From: an uncultured Bdellovibrionales bacterium
Lineage (GTDB): Bacteria > Bdellovibrionota > Bdellovibrionia > Bdellovibrionales > Bdellovibrionaceae
Assembly (NCBI GenBank): GCA_903926205.1
Contig: CAIYID010000046.1
Coordinates: 1-56,827 of the forward strand
Length of the DNA: 56,827 nucleotides
Direction: 5' to 3'
Under the pieces are notes generated by a model. That model was given only the letters and a program-made list of their open reading frames with translations. It ran no database searches and had not been told where the DNA came from. The position numbers and the translations under genes are program-made. Below, piece by piece: positions 38,361-47,469 of the stretch; within the stretch, counting starts at the first letter, position 1, and each line of letters opens with the position of its first letter.

Positions 38361-40427
38361 TTGAAATCACGCGTTCTTCTTATTTTCGCGGGATTGATAG
38401 GCTTGTGGTTAGTGGTCTTATTTAGAGCGGCCTATTTGCAAACTTTTCCCAATGAAAGATTAAAAGCTCTTCAAGAGAGACAATTTCAAACCGTGATCAC
38501 TTTGCAATCGCGAAGAGGCGCAATCATTGATCGAAAGGGACGAGAACTGGCTCTTTCGACGACGGCTTATTCGTTGTACGCGGATCCTAAACTGCTTGCT
38601 GGCAAAAAAGCTTTGGCAAAAAAATTGGCTAAAGAATTAGCTTTGTCCTCGGAATTTATTTATTCGAAAATTAAAGATAAAGATAAACGCTTCAATTGGA
38701 TTGCTCGACTCATTCCGAAAGAGAAAGCAGACATTATCAAAGCTTGGGATATTCATGGCTTGTCATTTGTTGAAGAATTTAAACGCGTGTATCCTAATGA
38801 TCATTTATTGGCTCATACCTTAGGAGTCATTGGTGCTGAGGGGCAAGGGTTAGAAGGATTAGAGCTTCAGTATGACCAGCTACTTCGAGGGAACAAAAAA
38901 AAGGTATCTCTTCGCCGCGACGCTCGAGGTCGCCCACTCATTGTTGATGGGATGATGTTCGCAGATAATCCTGATGGCTCTGAAGTTCGGCTTACAATTG
39001 ATTCTGAAATGCAGCACATGCTCGAAGGAGAATTGGTTCATGCCGTTTCTGAGTTTGATGCAACTCAAGCTTTTGGAGTTATCTTAGATGTGCAGACTTC
39101 GGCGATTTTAGCCATGGTCAACACGCCTTCCTTTGATGCCAATCAAGCTGGAAAGGTCCCGGCAGAAATTCGTCGTAACCGAGTGGTGACCGATACCTTT
39201 GAACCTGGCAGTACACTAAAAACGTTTGCTATCGCCGCGGCGCTCAAAGAAAAAATAATTGCACCAAACACCAAATATAATACCGAAAATGGACGGATGC
39301 GAATTGGTGACCGAGTGATTAGAGAGTCAGAGACTTCTCACTCTTGGTCAACATTGACGGTGAGTGAAATATTAGCCTATTCCTCAAACATTGGTGTGAC
39401 AAAAATTGCTTTTGATCTCGGCGCTGAGTCTTTGCGTAAAGGATTGATGGAGTTTGGATTCGGTTTAAAATCCGGAATGGATCTTCCAGGAGAATCAAAA
39501 GGAAATTTACAAAATCTTCCTTGGAATCAACATTTATTGAGTAATATTTCTTTTGGTCAGGGGATCGCGGTAACACCTTTGCAAGTGGCCAATGCCTATG
39601 CAGTGATTGCAAACGGAGGCGTTCTGAATTCTCCGTTTATCGTAGGAAGTGTTCGCGACCCAGAAACCGGTGAAATTCAAGAAACGAAAGTGAAGCCGAT
39701 ACATCGAGTGCTGACCCCGGAAGTAGCGGAGTCTATGCGCATGATGCTCATGGGGGTCACTGGCCAAGGCGGAACCGGAACAAATGCCAATGTGGATGGT
39801 TTTTTGGTTGGTGGGAAAACCGGAACGGCGCAAAAAGCAAATCCTAACGGACGAGGTTATTTGCCAGGAGCCTATATTTCTAGTTTCGCAGGTTTTATTC
39901 CTGCTGGAGATCCTCGTTTCGTCATTTATATAGCGGTTGATCATCCGAAAAAAACTTCTTACTACGGTGCTGCTGTCGCGGCTCCGGTTTTCTCTCGCGT
40001 TGCTAGTTATGCTGTTCGTATGGAAGGCTTGGCTCCGATGCTTTTGAGTGAGAAAAATCTTTTGCCAGGGCCTGGTTTTAAATCAACTGAATCCTCGCAC
40101 AAGTTGAAAGCTAATTCTAAAAAGAAGGGTGTAAAAAAAGTTGAGCTCATGGCAAAAATGAAAAACATGATGCCGACGAAGGGTCGAAATCCAGCAGTGG
40201 AAACTCCAACTCTTTTAACTGCGACAGATTTAGTTAATCAAGGCGCTCCCGGAGCAATGAAGACGATGCCAGATTTAAGGAATCAAAGCCTCAGAGAAGT
40301 TCTTCATCGATTAGCAGGACAAGATTTGGCCATTAGAATTGTGGGCTCTGGTGTGGTTTCAGAAACAGAGCCTTCAGCAGGAAATGATGTGCCTGATTCT
40401 AAGACGGTGATCATTCATCTAAAATAA
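38361..40427 (+). CDS. ftsI: FtsI/PBP3, septal transpeptidase with C-terminal PASTA-like domain
   Basis: The protein (688 residues) is a class B penicillin-binding protein cross-linking septal peptidoglycan. One N-terminal membrane helix, then the dimerisation/pedestal part (RRGAIIDRKGRELA), then the transpeptidase: EPGSTLKTF with active Ser284, SSN at 341-343 and KTGTAQ at 486. After the catalytic domain comes a Lys-rich linker and a PASTA-like domain (MPDLRNQSLREVLHRL, VVSETEPSAGNDV). TTG is the start, with AAGGAG 6 bases ahead. The murE gene is separated by an antisense esterase, so ftsI may end a transcription unit. Confidence 0.95.
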   Translation: MKSRVLLIFAGLIGLWLVVLFRAAYLQTFPNERLKALQERQFQTVITLQSRRGAIIDRKGRELALSTTAYSLYADPKLLAGKKALAKKLAKELALSSEFIYSKIKDKDKRFNWIARLIPKEKADIIKAWDIHGLSFVEEFKRVYPNDHLLAHTLGVIGAEGQGLEGLELQYDQLLRGNKKKVSLRRDARGRPLIVDGMMFADNPDGSEVRLTIDSEMQHMLEGELVHAVSEFDATQAFGVILDVQTSAILAMVNTPSFDANQAGKVPAEIRRNRVVTDTFEPGSTLKTFAIAAALKEKIIAPNTKYNTENGRMRIGDRVIRESETSHSWSTLTVSEILAYSSNIGVTKIAFDLGAESLRKGLMEFGFGLKSGMDLPGESKGNLQNLPWNQHLLSNISFGQGIAVTPLQVANAYAVIANGGVLNSPFIVGSVRDPETGEIQETKVKPIHRVLTPEVAESMRMMLMGVTGQGGTGTNANVDGFLVGGKTGTAQKANPNGRGYLPGAYISSFAGFIPAGDPRFVIYIAVDHPKKTSYYGAAVAAPVFSRVASYAVRMEGLAPMLLSEKNLLPGPGFKSTESSHKLKANSKKKGVKKVELMAKMKNMMPTKGRNPAVETPTLLTATDLVNQGAPGAMKTMPDLRNQSLREVLHRLAGQDLAIRIVGSGVVSETEPSAGNDVPDSKTVIIHLK

Positions 40428-40502
40428 TCTAACTCATCAGCCTTCGGCAGCTTAAATCAATTAATATCTGGTCAAATAAATCCTAAACACATTTTGTAGC
40501 GA

Positions 40503-41189
40503 TTAAATTTGTTTTAAATACTGATCGGCTTTTTGAATAATTTGAAGTGGAATTTCGTGACCTCCGGAAAAAGGAATCAACTTTCCTTTCATTCCCCCTT
40601 GAGTCAGCAAAGTTTCCAATTGTTGGGCATTTCTAAAGCTCAATACGGCATCTCCCTGCCCATGGCTTTGAAAAAACTGAGAGCCTTTGCGATTAGCGAT
40701 CAATGGTTTCCATTCGTCTTGGGAAACCAAGGCGCCGGAGAAAATGATCAAACCTTTTGGAGTTTCAGGAGCATTTAAAAAAATATCCGTAGCAAGCATT
40801 GCTCCCTGACTAAAGCCACCAAGAATGACTTTGTTCCAAGGAATACGAGCTTCTTTGATCATTTTTAAAATTTGCGGTCTAATTTTTTTCAAGCCTTCAG
40901 GATATTCATTGCCCAACTCTCGTGCAGAATTTTTTGCATTGGCTTCTTGAAGAGCTGCCATATTGATATTCCACCAGGCGCGACCGGTCCATCCTGGGCC
41001 AATGGGGACTTCCAAGGGGCCTTGAGGAAAAAGAAAATCAGTTGGTCGAGGGGGGTGCAAAGCCTCCGACAAAGTTTGTAAATCATAAGCATCAGCACCA
41101 TAGCCATGAAACAAAATAAGCAAATCTTGATTATTGCTTGGGTCGTCAGCGGTCACTTCAAGGCAATTAATATTAGCTAGTCTTCGCAT
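40503..41189 (-). CDS. Carboxylesterase/phospholipase-like alpha/beta hydrolase, antisense in dcw cluster
   Basis: The product is 228 residues. ATG 41189 is preferred because AGAGGA lies 7 bases ahead; an ATG at 41237 would add 16 residues. It belongs to the abhydrolase_2 family: LLILFHGYGADAYDLQTLSE, the nucleophile elbow GGFSQGAMLA with catalytic Ser, a late Asp (GQGDAVLSF) and His (SGGHEIPLQ). Such enzymes hydrolyse short esters or lysophospholipids. It lies between ftsI and murE on the opposite strand, interrupting the dcw cluster. It is convergent with ftsI (75 bp) and divergent from murE (79 bp). Confidence 0.85.
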   Translation of the reverse strand: MRRLANINCLEVTADDPSNNQDLLILFHGYGADAYDLQTLSEALHPPRPTDFLFPQGPLEVPIGPGWTGRAWWNINMAALQEANAKNSARELGNEYPEGLKKIRPQILKMIKEARIPWNKVILGGFSQGAMLATDIFLNAPETPKGLIIFSGALVSQDEWKPLIANRKGSQFFQSHGQGDAVLSFRNAQQLETLLTQGGMKGKLIPFSGGHEIPLQIIQKADQYLKQI

Positions 41190-41268
41190 CTTTTTTCCTC
41201 TAGCTGAAGGCTTAGCATCAAAATGGACCAGAGGCATTTATTTTTACATCTGACACTGTGGTTTTTTT

Positions 41269-42780
41269 ATGGCAGACTTTGATTGCATGAATTCAATTGA
41301 ACTTTTATCCATTTTGCCGGAGTTTTCACGAGAGAAAATGTCCACAGGCTTATTGGACCGCAGCGTTTCACGAATCAGTACGGATTCACGTCATGTGGAT
41401 GATTCAACCATATTTATAGCTATTCGTGGCACAAAAGTAGATTCTCATCAATTTTTGAGTGAAGTTGAAAAGCAAAAACCCGTCGTGATGATCGTTGAAA
41501 GTCGAAAAGGAATTTCTATTGGTTATTCTGGACTAGTGATTGAAGTTAAAAATTCACGCGAAGCTTTAGACCTGCTATCGAGTCGTTTTTTTGGAGATCC
41601 TTCTCATCGTTTGTTGATGTTTGGAGTGACTGGTACCAACGGAAAAACTTCCTGCACTTATTTATTTGAACATATTTTCAATGCCCTCGGTTTTCCTACC
41701 GGAGTCATCGGCACCATTAATCATCATTTGGGAGAGCAAGTTTGGTCCACAAGTACAACAACTCCAGGATCCTTGGAATTGCAGAGTCGCTTAGCAGAAA
41801 TGCGAAATTTAGGAGCCAAATCAGTGGCGATGGAAATTTCCAGTCATGCCCTTGATCAACATCGTGCGGATAGTGTGCATTTTAACACCGTTTTATTTAC
41901 GAATTTGACTCGTGATCATTTGGATTACCATCAAGACATGCAGAAATATTTTTTGGCCAAACAAAAATTATTTCGAGACCTATTATGGAAATCGAATAAA
42001 ATTCCTCAATTTGCGATTGTGAATATCGATGATGCTTACGGGAAAAAATTAAGAGTCGCCGGACATGCGGGACTCTGGACCTACGGACAAAGTCCATTAG
42101 CTGATTTTCAATTCAAAGTGACCGGTGGGGATTTTGCCTCGACTCAGTTTCATCTTAAATCTCCTTTGGGCGATATTGAAGCAACCGTGCCGCTCTGCGG
42201 ACTCCATAATATTTATAATGTTGTAGGAGTTCTTGCCTCCGCGGCGAGTTTAGGAATTGCCGTGCCTTACGGTTTGAAAGCATTGCAAAATTTTGGAGGA
42301 GTTCCTGGTCGTTTACAGCGAGTGCAAACACAAAAAGATCTACATGTTTTCGTCGATTATGCCCATACTCCAGACGCGCTTGAAAATGTACTCCGAGCGC
42401 TTTTCCAAATTCGAGATCATCAGACAAAAGAGCAGCATCGAATCATCACGGTCTTCGGTTGTGGCGGAGATCGGGACAAAGGTAAACGCGCCGAAATGGC
42501 GTCGATTGCTGAAAAATTTTCTGATCAAGTGATTGTGACCTCGGACAACCCACGTTCGGAAGATCCCATGAATATTATTTCAGATATTTTGGCGGGCTTT
42601 AAAAACTCTAAACCTTTTATCGAGCCAGATCGTCGTGCTGCCATTTCCTTAGCTCTTCAGCACGCAATGGCCGGCGATGTAATTCTTATCGCAGGCAAAG
42701 GGCATGAGAATTATCAAATTATTGGAACCGAAAAAATTCATTTTAGCGACCTAGAGGTCGTGCAGGAGATTTTGTCGTGA
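41269..42780 (+). CDS. murE: MurE, UDP-MurNAc-L-Ala-D-Glu:meso-DAP ligase
   Basis: The protein (503 residues) adds the third amino acid to the UDP-MurNAc peptide in the cytosol. Motifs: ISTDSRHVDDSTIFIAI (uridine-binding N-domain), FGVTGTNGKTSCTYL (ATP loop), STTTPGSLEL, and VTSDNPRSEDPMNII. The DNPR form is the known hallmark of enzymes that use meso-diaminopimelate rather than lysine, so the wall is inferred to be DAP-type. Alternative starts exist at 41287; neither has a clear ribosome-binding site. GTGA overlap couples it to murF. Confidence 0.96.
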   Translation: MADFDCMNSIELLSILPEFSREKMSTGLLDRSVSRISTDSRHVDDSTIFIAIRGTKVDSHQFLSEVEKQKPVVMIVESRKGISIGYSGLVIEVKNSREALDLLSSRFFGDPSHRLLMFGVTGTNGKTSCTYLFEHIFNALGFPTGVIGTINHHLGEQVWSTSTTTPGSLELQSRLAEMRNLGAKSVAMEISSHALDQHRADSVHFNTVLFTNLTRDHLDYHQDMQKYFLAKQKLFRDLLWKSNKIPQFAIVNIDDAYGKKLRVAGHAGLWTYGQSPLADFQFKVTGGDFASTQFHLKSPLGDIEATVPLCGLHNIYNVVGVLASAASLGIAVPYGLKALQNFGGVPGRLQRVQTQKDLHVFVDYAHTPDALENVLRALFQIRDHQTKEQHRIITVFGCGGDRDKGKRAEMASIAEKFSDQVIVTSDNPRSEDPMNIISDILAGFKNSKPFIEPDRRAAISLALQHAMAGDVILIAGKGHENYQIIGTEKIHFSDLEVVQEILS

Positions 42781-44195
42781 TTTCTTTCAGTCTTGATTTT
42801 GTTTTAGCTTCTGTGAAGGGAAAACTACTCAGTCGTCATCAAGAAATATTCGAAGGTTTAGGTTCTGACACCAGAAAGCCCTTGAATCATCAACTCTTCA
42901 TTGCCTTGAAAGGCGACGCCTTTGATGCTCATCAGTTTTTAGCGGCAGCCACTCAACAAGGAGCCGGTGCACTCGTGATTCACGATGAATCTAAAATTAC
43001 GACTGAATTGTTAGAGCGTGTAACAATTATTAAAGTGGAGAACACCCTCACAGCTTTGCAGAGCTTAGCGCGAGCCTATCGAAGAAAAAATATTGGAAAA
43101 ATTGTGGGTATTGCTGGCTCCAACGGCAAAACGACGAGCAAGGAGTTTTGTGCCGCTCTCTTAGGGGCAACCAGAACCATTCACTATTCTAAAGGGAGTT
43201 TCAACAATCATTGGGGCGTGCCGTTGACATTGCTGGCGCAGCCTGAAGACGCACAAATCGCTGTGGTGGAAATGGGAATGAATCATGCGGGAGAACTCGC
43301 ACTTTTGGCCGAAGTGGCAGAGCCTGATATTTGCGTTTGTACTTATGTCGGCGTTGAACACATTGAGCATTTCGGTAGTTTAGAGAAAATTGCCGAGGCC
43401 GAAGAGGAAATTTATCTGCACTCGCCACCTCAAGCGGTGCGTATTTTTAATTTAGATAATTTGTACACGCGTGAAATGAAGGCGCATTCGCAAAATAAAT
43501 TTCCGCAAAGCATGACTCTGACTTTTTCGGAAACAGCTAAAGCCGATGTGAATTTACACATCAAAGAAGTGACGATGGAGTCCCTCACGGTGGCCGGACA
43601 AATCGGAGGAATTTCGGGGTTGGTGAGCGTGCCTGTTTTTGGAAAACACAATATCACAAATTTGATGGTAGCGGCGACAGTGGGACTTGCGTGTGAATTA
43701 AGTCCGCAGCAGATTTGGAATGCCTTGCCTCTTTGTCGAACCACCTGGGGACGAAACCAACTCATAGCAACTGATTCTGGAGCGCAGATTCTTTTTGATG
43801 GATATAATTCTAATCCTGATAGTATGAAGGCTTTGGTCGAAAATATGTCGTTAGTGAAGACGAGCGGAAAAAAAGTGGGCATCTTTGCTGAAATGCGAGA
43901 GCTGGGTGATTTGGCGCCTCAACTTCATCAAGAAACGGGCGAAGCCGTGGGTCATTCACCACTGGATTTGGTTTGGTTTTATGGCGCTCACGCAGAAGAT
44001 TTCGCACGAGGGCTTCGTCGTGCTCATTTTCGTGGTGAAATAATTATTCATGTTGATTTTGATTCTGCCACGTCCAAAAAAATCGCCGGAGAGCTTCGTG
44101 CAGGAGACATTGCCATTGTGAAGGGGAGTCGCGGAATGGCTCTCGAGCGATTCGTGCTTGACTCCAAACCGCTCGATTTTACCACTAAGGTTTGA
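42777..44195 (+). CDS. murF: MurF, UDP-MurNAc-tripeptide:D-Ala-D-Ala ligase
   Basis: The protein (472 residues) completes the UDP-MurNAc-pentapeptide. Starts with GTG overlapping the murE stop by 4 bp. N-domain GSDTRKPLNHQLFIALKG; ATP-binding loop GIAGSNGKTTSKEF; the YSKGSFNNHWGVPLTLL motif and EMGMNHAGELALL are typical of MurF; C-domain with DGYNSNPDSMKALVENM. The ddl gene for its substrate D-Ala-D-Ala is not in the cluster and must lie elsewhere. Confidence 0.96.
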   Translation: MISFSLDFVLASVKGKLLSRHQEIFEGLGSDTRKPLNHQLFIALKGDAFDAHQFLAAATQQGAGALVIHDESKITTELLERVTIIKVENTLTALQSLARAYRRKNIGKIVGIAGSNGKTTSKEFCAALLGATRTIHYSKGSFNNHWGVPLTLLAQPEDAQIAVVEMGMNHAGELALLAEVAEPDICVCTYVGVEHIEHFGSLEKIAEAEEEIYLHSPPQAVRIFNLDNLYTREMKAHSQNKFPQSMTLTFSETAKADVNLHIKEVTMESLTVAGQIGGISGLVSVPVFGKHNITNLMVAATVGLACELSPQQIWNALPLCRTTWGRNQLIATDSGAQILFDGYNSNPDSMKALVENMSLVKTSGKKVGIFAEMRELGDLAPQLHQETGEAVGHSPLDLVWFYGAHAEDFARGLRRAHFRGEIIIHVDFDSATSKKIAGELRAGDIAIVKGSRGMALERFVLDSKPLDFTTKV

Positions 44196-44220
44196 TGCGG
44201 AGATTAAAGCGAGGTTTGTT

Positions 44221-44556
44221 ATGTTTAAAATTCAAGAATTTTCTAAAAAAACAGTGGTGAGTAAAAGAAGGCTTCGGTATCTGGAAGACCAAAGCTTATT
44301 AATTCCAGATCGAAGTGATAATGAATATCGGATTTATCTGGCTCATCATTTAGACGAAATAAAATGAATTCAATTTTGGCAGCGTTTGGTACGGACATTG
44401 AAAGTGGACAAATAATTTCTGCTCATAGATGATGACGCTTCTAGTGTAATTTTATGGCTTCGACAAGGAGAGAACTCTATTTTTGGAGTGGGACCTCCTT
44501 CGCTTGGCATGAACCAATGGGCCTTGGCTCTGAATTGTTCTCCGATTAATAAATAA
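44221..44556 (+). pseudogene. Broken MerR-family regulator gene between murF and mraY
   Basis: From ATG 44221 (GCGAGG 7 bases ahead) 48 codons encode MFKIQEFSKKTVVSKRRLRY, then LEDQSLLIPDRSDNEYRIY, matching the N-terminal winged helix-turn-helix of MerR regulators. A TGA at 44365 ends it, but the same frame continues with coding-like sequence (IQFWQRLVRTLKV), another stop TAA at 44413, then FLLIDDDASSVILWLRQ and GVGPPSLGMNQWALALN up to TAA at 44554. Two in-frame stops in an otherwise continuous reading frame suggest a decayed gene; a short 48-residue protein could still be made. Confidence 0.6.
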
Positions 44557-44602
44557 AAATCCATCAATTACAAATAGTTACAAACATTCTCTTGCATCGT
44601 GG

Positions 44603-44624
44603 AATCGTTTTGTGCTAAACGATT
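44603..44624. promoter_or_regulatory. Perfect 8-bp palindrome directly upstream of mraY
   Basis: AATCGTTT (44603-44610) and AAACGATT (44617-44624) form an exact dyad with a TGTGCT loop, ending 6 bases before the mraY ATG, where a ribosome-binding site would be expected but none is seen. As RNA it is a hairpin next to the start codon; as DNA it could be an operator. A possible -35 (TTGCAT, 44592) lies just upstream. Confidence 0.5.
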
Positions 44625-44630
44625 TAGTCT

Positions 44631-45707
44631 ATGCTTTATCAGCTTTTGTTTTCTCTTGCTGACCATATGTCGGCTCTTAATGTTTTTCGCTACATCACTG
44701 TAAGAACTTTCATTTCATTCTTCACGGCTTTTTTGCTTTGCTGGATGTGGGGACCTCATTTTATTCGACGCTTGAAAGACAAGCAATTAGGCCAATCGAT
44801 TCGAGAAGACGGTCCGCAGTCCCATAAGAAGAAAGCTGGAACACCAACAATGGGTGGGGGCTTGATTTTAATGTCCACGCTGATTCCGGTTTTGTTGTGG
44901 GTGGATATGCAAAATCCTTTGGTCTGGGGAACTCTGATTATCACTTGGGGTTTTGGTGCTATCGGTTATGCCGATGATTGGCTCAAGGTGAGCAAAAAAA
45001 ATTCTAAAGGTCTTTCCGGTAAAATTCGATTGGCCGGAGAGTTTTTAATTGCGGGTGGAGTGATTTTTGTTCTGATCCAATGGTTTGGTCTCTCCACAAA
45101 ATTGTATTTTCCATTCTTCAAGCATTTTAGTTTAGAGCTGGGATATTACTACGTGCTTTTTTCTGCTCTTGTCGTAGTGGGTACTGCCAATGCAGTCAAT
45201 TTGACAGATGGCTTGGATGGACTTGCGATTGTTCCAGTGATGATCACCGCGACCACTCTTGGTTTGTTTGCTTATGTCGCAGGACACTTTGCGATTTCTT
45301 CGTACTTACAAATTCCTCATGTTGCCGGAGCTGGCGAGTTGGCGCCGGTTGCTGCGGCGATTGTGGCTGGAGGTTTAGGTTTTCTTTGGTACAATACCTT
45401 TCCTGCACAAGTTTTTATGGGCGATGTTGGAAGTTTGAGCCTTGGCGGATTTTTGGGTGCGATGGCGGTTTTCACAAATAATGAGCTTTTGATGCTTGTG
45501 CTTGGTGGTGTTTTTGTGGTGGAAGCTTTGTCCGTGATCATGCAAGTGGTTTCTTTTAAACTCACCGGAAAACGAGTTTTTAAGATGGCACCGATTCATC
45601 ATCACTATGAGCTAAAAGGCCTTTCGGAGACTAAAATTATTGTTCGGTTTTGGATCATTTCTATTTTGTTGGCTATATTAAGTTTAGCGACATTGAAGTT
45701 GAGGTAA
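44631..45707 (+). CDS. mraY: MraY, phospho-MurNAc-pentapeptide translocase
   Basis: The protein (358 residues) transfers phospho-MurNAc-pentapeptide to undecaprenyl phosphate, making lipid I at the inner membrane. It has ten membrane helices and the family motifs [32 protein letters not shown] (the Asp-Asp pair), [13 protein letters not shown] and [10 protein letters not shown], plus [11 protein letters not shown] near the end (the HHH motif). The start fits the usual ML(Y)xL..NVFRYIT pattern. No ribosome-binding site is evident; a palindrome ends 6 bases upstream. murD follows after 3 bp. Confidence 0.96.
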   Translation: MLYQLLFSLADHMSALNVFRYITVRTFISFFTAFLLCWMWGPHFIRRLKDKQLGQSIREDGPQSHKKKAGTPTMGGGLILMSTLIPVLLWVDMQNPLVWGTLIITWGFGAIGYADDWLKVSKKNSKGLSGKIRLAGEFLIAGGVIFVLIQWFGLSTKLYFPFFKHFSLELGYYYVLFSALVVVGTANAVNLTDGLDGLAIVPVMITATTLGLFAYVAGHFAISSYLQIPHVAGAGELAPVAAAIVAGGLGFLWYNTFPAQVFMGDVGSLSLGGFLGAMAVFTNNELLMLVLGGVFVVEALSVIMQVVSFKLTGKRVFKMAPIHHHYELKGLSETKIIVRFWIISILLAILSLATLKLR

Positions 45708-45710
45708 ATT

Positions 45711-47099
45711 ATGTTCACGGATGTTTCAGAGTTAAAAGACAAAAAGATTCTCGTTGTGGGTCTTGGTAAAACGGGCGTTTCATTAGCGCATTTTTTGACC
45801 GAACACGGAGCTTTGGTGACTGTGACCGATCACAAATCAAAGCCAGAGTTAGCGGCTCAATTGGAGCTTTTGGGGCCTCTGCCGATCAAATTTGAATTGG
45901 GCGGTCACAGTCCAAAAATTTTCATGCAACAGGATCTTGTCATTTTGAGTCCCGGAATTCCGACTCATTTGAAAATTTTTGATTACGCACGTTCTCAGGG
46001 AATTAAAATCACAGGTGAGCTGGAGTTTGCATCGCAGTTTGTGAAAGAGCCCATGATTGCTCTCACCGGAACTAACGGTAAGACAACCGTTTGTGCTTTA
46101 ATTGAGGGAATGTTGAAAGCTTCTGGCGTTGAAGTTTGGTCCGGTGGTGCCAATGGTGTACCATTGACGGAATATTTACGTTTGGAAAAGAAAGCAAAAG
46201 TTGTGATCGTTGAGGTTTCTAGCTACATGTTAGAAACAGCAGAGACCTTCGGCCCTTCAAATATTGTATTTATGAACTTGGCAGAAAATCATTTGGATCG
46301 TTATCGTTCAATGGAAGATTACGTGAACGCAAAACGCCGAATTTTCCGAAACACCACACAAGCAACGACCAGCATTTTAAATGCTGACGACAATGCTGTG
46401 GTTGAATTGGCAAGAGATCCTGCGGTTCAACGCGGAAGAATTTTTTATTTCTCTCGTAAACCTGCGCTTGAGCCTCAGATCATGAATATCGGCGGTGCTG
46501 TTAATATTGGTAAAGAAATTCGGGTTCGCACAGGGCCGGAAATTGAGTATTTCAAAATTGATAAAATGAAAATGTTAGGTAAACACTCCATAGAAAATTT
46601 GATGTCATCAATGTTGGTGGCTCGGGAATATGGCGCCACGCATGATGCCATTCAAAGTGTGATTGATACCTTCAATGGTTTGCCACATCGTTTGGAATAT
46701 GTACGTAAAGTCGGCGGAGTTTTATTTTACAATGATTCAAAAGCTACCAATGTGCATGCGATGTTGCGAGCACTGGATTCTTTCGATGAAGGAATTATTT
46801 TGATTGCCGGAGGCAAAGACACGAACCTTTCTTTCGAAGCACTTCGAAATCCTGTGAAACGCAAAGTCAAGACTTTGATCCTGGTCGGAGAAGCCAAAGA
46901 AAGAATCAACCGAGATGTTGGTGATTTTAGTGAAACCTTTCTGATTGGAACTTTCGAAGAAGCGGTGCTGATTGCTTACCAAAAGTCTAGAATTGGGGAC
47001 ATCGTTCTTCTTTCTCCAGGCTGTCCGAGCTTTGATATGTTTGACAGCTACGAAGAGCGAGGAGATTATTTCAAGGAGATCATTCGCAAATTTAAATGA
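45711..47099 (+). CDS. murD: MurD, UDP-MurNAc-L-Ala:D-Glu ligase
   Basis: The protein (462 residues) adds D-glutamate to UDP-MurNAc-L-Ala. The N-domain begins KKILVVGLGKTGVSLAHFL, then SPGIPTH; the ATP loop is MIALTGTNGKTTVCAL; later NLAENHLDRYRSMEDYV, PHRLEYV, NDSKATN and LLSPGCPSFDMFDSYEERG, the MurD C-terminal signature. Only 3 bp after mraY, with GAGG ahead of the ATG. The following lipoprotein gene starts 26 bp beyond the stop. Confidence 0.96.
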   Translation: MFTDVSELKDKKILVVGLGKTGVSLAHFLTEHGALVTVTDHKSKPELAAQLELLGPLPIKFELGGHSPKIFMQQDLVILSPGIPTHLKIFDYARSQGIKITGELEFASQFVKEPMIALTGTNGKTTVCALIEGMLKASGVEVWSGGANGVPLTEYLRLEKKAKVVIVEVSSYMLETAETFGPSNIVFMNLAENHLDRYRSMEDYVNAKRRIFRNTTQATTSILNADDNAVVELARDPAVQRGRIFYFSRKPALEPQIMNIGGAVNIGKEIRVRTGPEIEYFKIDKMKMLGKHSIENLMSSMLVAREYGATHDAIQSVIDTFNGLPHRLEYVRKVGGVLFYNDSKATNVHAMLRALDSFDEGIILIAGGKDTNLSFEALRNPVKRKVKTLILVGEAKERINRDVGDFSETFLIGTFEEAVLIAYQKSRIGDIVLLSPGCPSFDMFDSYEERGDYFKEIIRKFK

Positions 47100-47125
47100 T
47101 AGATTTTGTTTTTCATGGAGGAAAC

Positions 47126-47467
47126 ATGTCGATAGTAAAAAAACTCACTTTGGTAATAACTGGCGTATTAGTCCTTTCGGCTTGTGCCTCAACTCAGATT
47201 AAAGCTCGCAAAGAGCAACGAGAAAAAGCGGTACAAAGCTCGCATCTTTATTGTGAGTTTATTAATGGTGAAGTTTATCCAGATGTTGATGTGGCTCTGA
47301 ATTTAGAGATGGCAAAACGTTGCGATCCCGATGGTCAAATGACCCTCACGGGCTATCGTTCTCCTTCTGAAGCCATCGGGCTCGTTTATTGTTGTAAAAC
47401 AAAAACCGAAGGCGCCGCTGCGGTTGAGACTACTGAGAAACCTGAAGTTAAAAAAGAAAAGAAATAG
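47126..47467 (+). CDS. Small lipoprotein inside the dcw cluster
   Basis: The product is 113 residues from ATG 47126, set by GGAGG 4 bases ahead. It has a lipoprotein signal peptide ending VLVLSACAS, with lipidation Cys. The mature protein has four more cysteines in a compact domain (HLYCEFINGEVYP, KRCDPDG, VYCCKTK), suggesting one or two disulfides, and a charged Lys/Glu tail. No family recognised. It lies between murD and ftsW, only 2 bp before ftsW, so it is co-expressed with wall synthesis genes; an envelope-anchored partner of the division machinery is possible but unproven. Confidence 0.72.
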   Translation: MSIVKKLTLVITGVLVLSACASTQIKARKEQREKAVQSSHLYCEFINGEVYPDVDVALNLEMAKRCDPDGQMTLTGYRSPSEAIGLVYCCKTKTEGAAAVETTEKPEVKKEKK

Positions 47468-47469
47468 AC

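Noticed and set aside
44592-44620. Standard promoter for mraY
   Set aside because: TTGCAT has no recognisable -10 at 16-18 bases; only the palindrome is solid.
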